Origin: Hyphomonadaceae bacterium
Lineage (GTDB): Bacteria > Pseudomonadota > Alphaproteobacteria > Caulobacterales > Hyphomonadaceae
Length of the DNA: 64,000 nt
Assembly: GCA_024742355.1 (NCBI GenBank)
Contig: JANSYM010000012.1
Location: 26,091 to 90,090, forward strand
Reading direction: 5' to 3'
Below are positions 63,511-64,000 of this stretch, one piece after another. The notes beneath the pieces are model-generated. The model worked only from the letters and a program-made list of their open reading frames with translations. It was not told where the DNA came from and searched no databases. Made by a program: the position numbers and the translations under genes. Positions within the stretch are counted from its first letter, which is position 1; each line of letters opens with the position of its first letter.

Positions 63511-63733
63511 CCATTGAATTGGCACCGACCAATTCAATGCGTGCGACCTAGCGTATTCGCGACGCGAATGCGCAGGGAGGCACCCGATTGAATAGGGCGC
63601 TGCCAGCAACGGGCGGTAACCCGTTTCGTTCTGAAGAGATATGAGGACGGCCTGGCCCTGTTTTTGCCGGTCTTGAGAAACCGGCTTCTGCTAAGTGTTT
63701 CACGATATCGGGCAAGCCCGGCATACTAGAAAC

Positions 63734-64000
<267 letters not shown>

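Overview
The window looks like a chromosome segment of an alphaproteobacterium, most likely of the Caulobacterales/Hyphomonadaceae type. The basis is: FlbT and FlaF beside a single flagellin gene; EcfG-type sigma factors with a NepR-type anti-sigma factor; CtrA-like boxes (TTAA-N7-TTAA) by flagellar genes; a DUF6468/MotE pair; several small XRE regulators ending in a WFF motif; and an rrn operon of alphaproteobacterial length. No genus can be named from the sequence alone.

Layout. 1-17.6 kb is a mixed regulatory and housekeeping region: the 3' part of a Mur-ligase-like gene, two divergent EcfG-like sigma genes with a candidate small RNA, a GAF-GGDEF diguanylate cyclase, NAD-type glutamate dehydrogenase, a TadG-like von Willebrand protein, a Crp-like regulator, four XRE regulators, two copies of an undescribed small protein family, soluble transhydrogenase, a LysR-controlled three-gene operon with a GNAT enzyme, and NepR. 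17.7-49.4 kb is an almost uninterrupted flagellar locus covering export gate, rod, hook, filament, rings, stator, switch and several accessory proteins, in strand-alternating, often overlapping operons. 49.5-56.9 kb holds a gene with a good sigma-54 promoter, a second diguanylate cyclase, an oxidoreductase/LysR pair, an ECF-sigma operon with a ferritin-like protein and a c-type cytochrome and its own ECF-type promoter, and a GSU2403-type nucleotidyltransferase with a perfect palindrome touching its start codon. 56.9 kb to the end is an rRNA operon on the minus strand (16S, tRNA-Ile, tRNA-Ala, 23S, 5S), followed by two amino-acid-type enzyme genes and an initiator tRNA.

The most striking observation is inside the 23S rRNA gene. 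The tip of helix 25 is replaced by a 642-nt intervening sequence bounded by a long complementary stem. It carries, in the rRNA sense, a complete 178-codon ORF with a Shine-Dalgarno sequence. The product ends in the catalytic signature of PagL-type lipid A 3-O-deacylases (His153, Ser155, Glu167, at the PagL spacing). A lipid A enzyme encoded within a 23S rRNA intervening sequence is not a system I know of. Annotation pipelines that mask rRNA genes would hide it.

How the genes fit together: the flagellar genes are nearly enough for one flagellum, but chemotaxis genes, fliO, fliD and fliS were not seen. The stator and switch proteins are divergent (FliM without a CheY-binding N-terminus, FliG with altered torque-helix charges, FlhB with NPEH in place of NPTH). 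Two diguanylate cyclases, the EcfG/NepR genes and the XRE regulators suggest that motility, stress and surface decisions are wired together near this locus, but that is inference.
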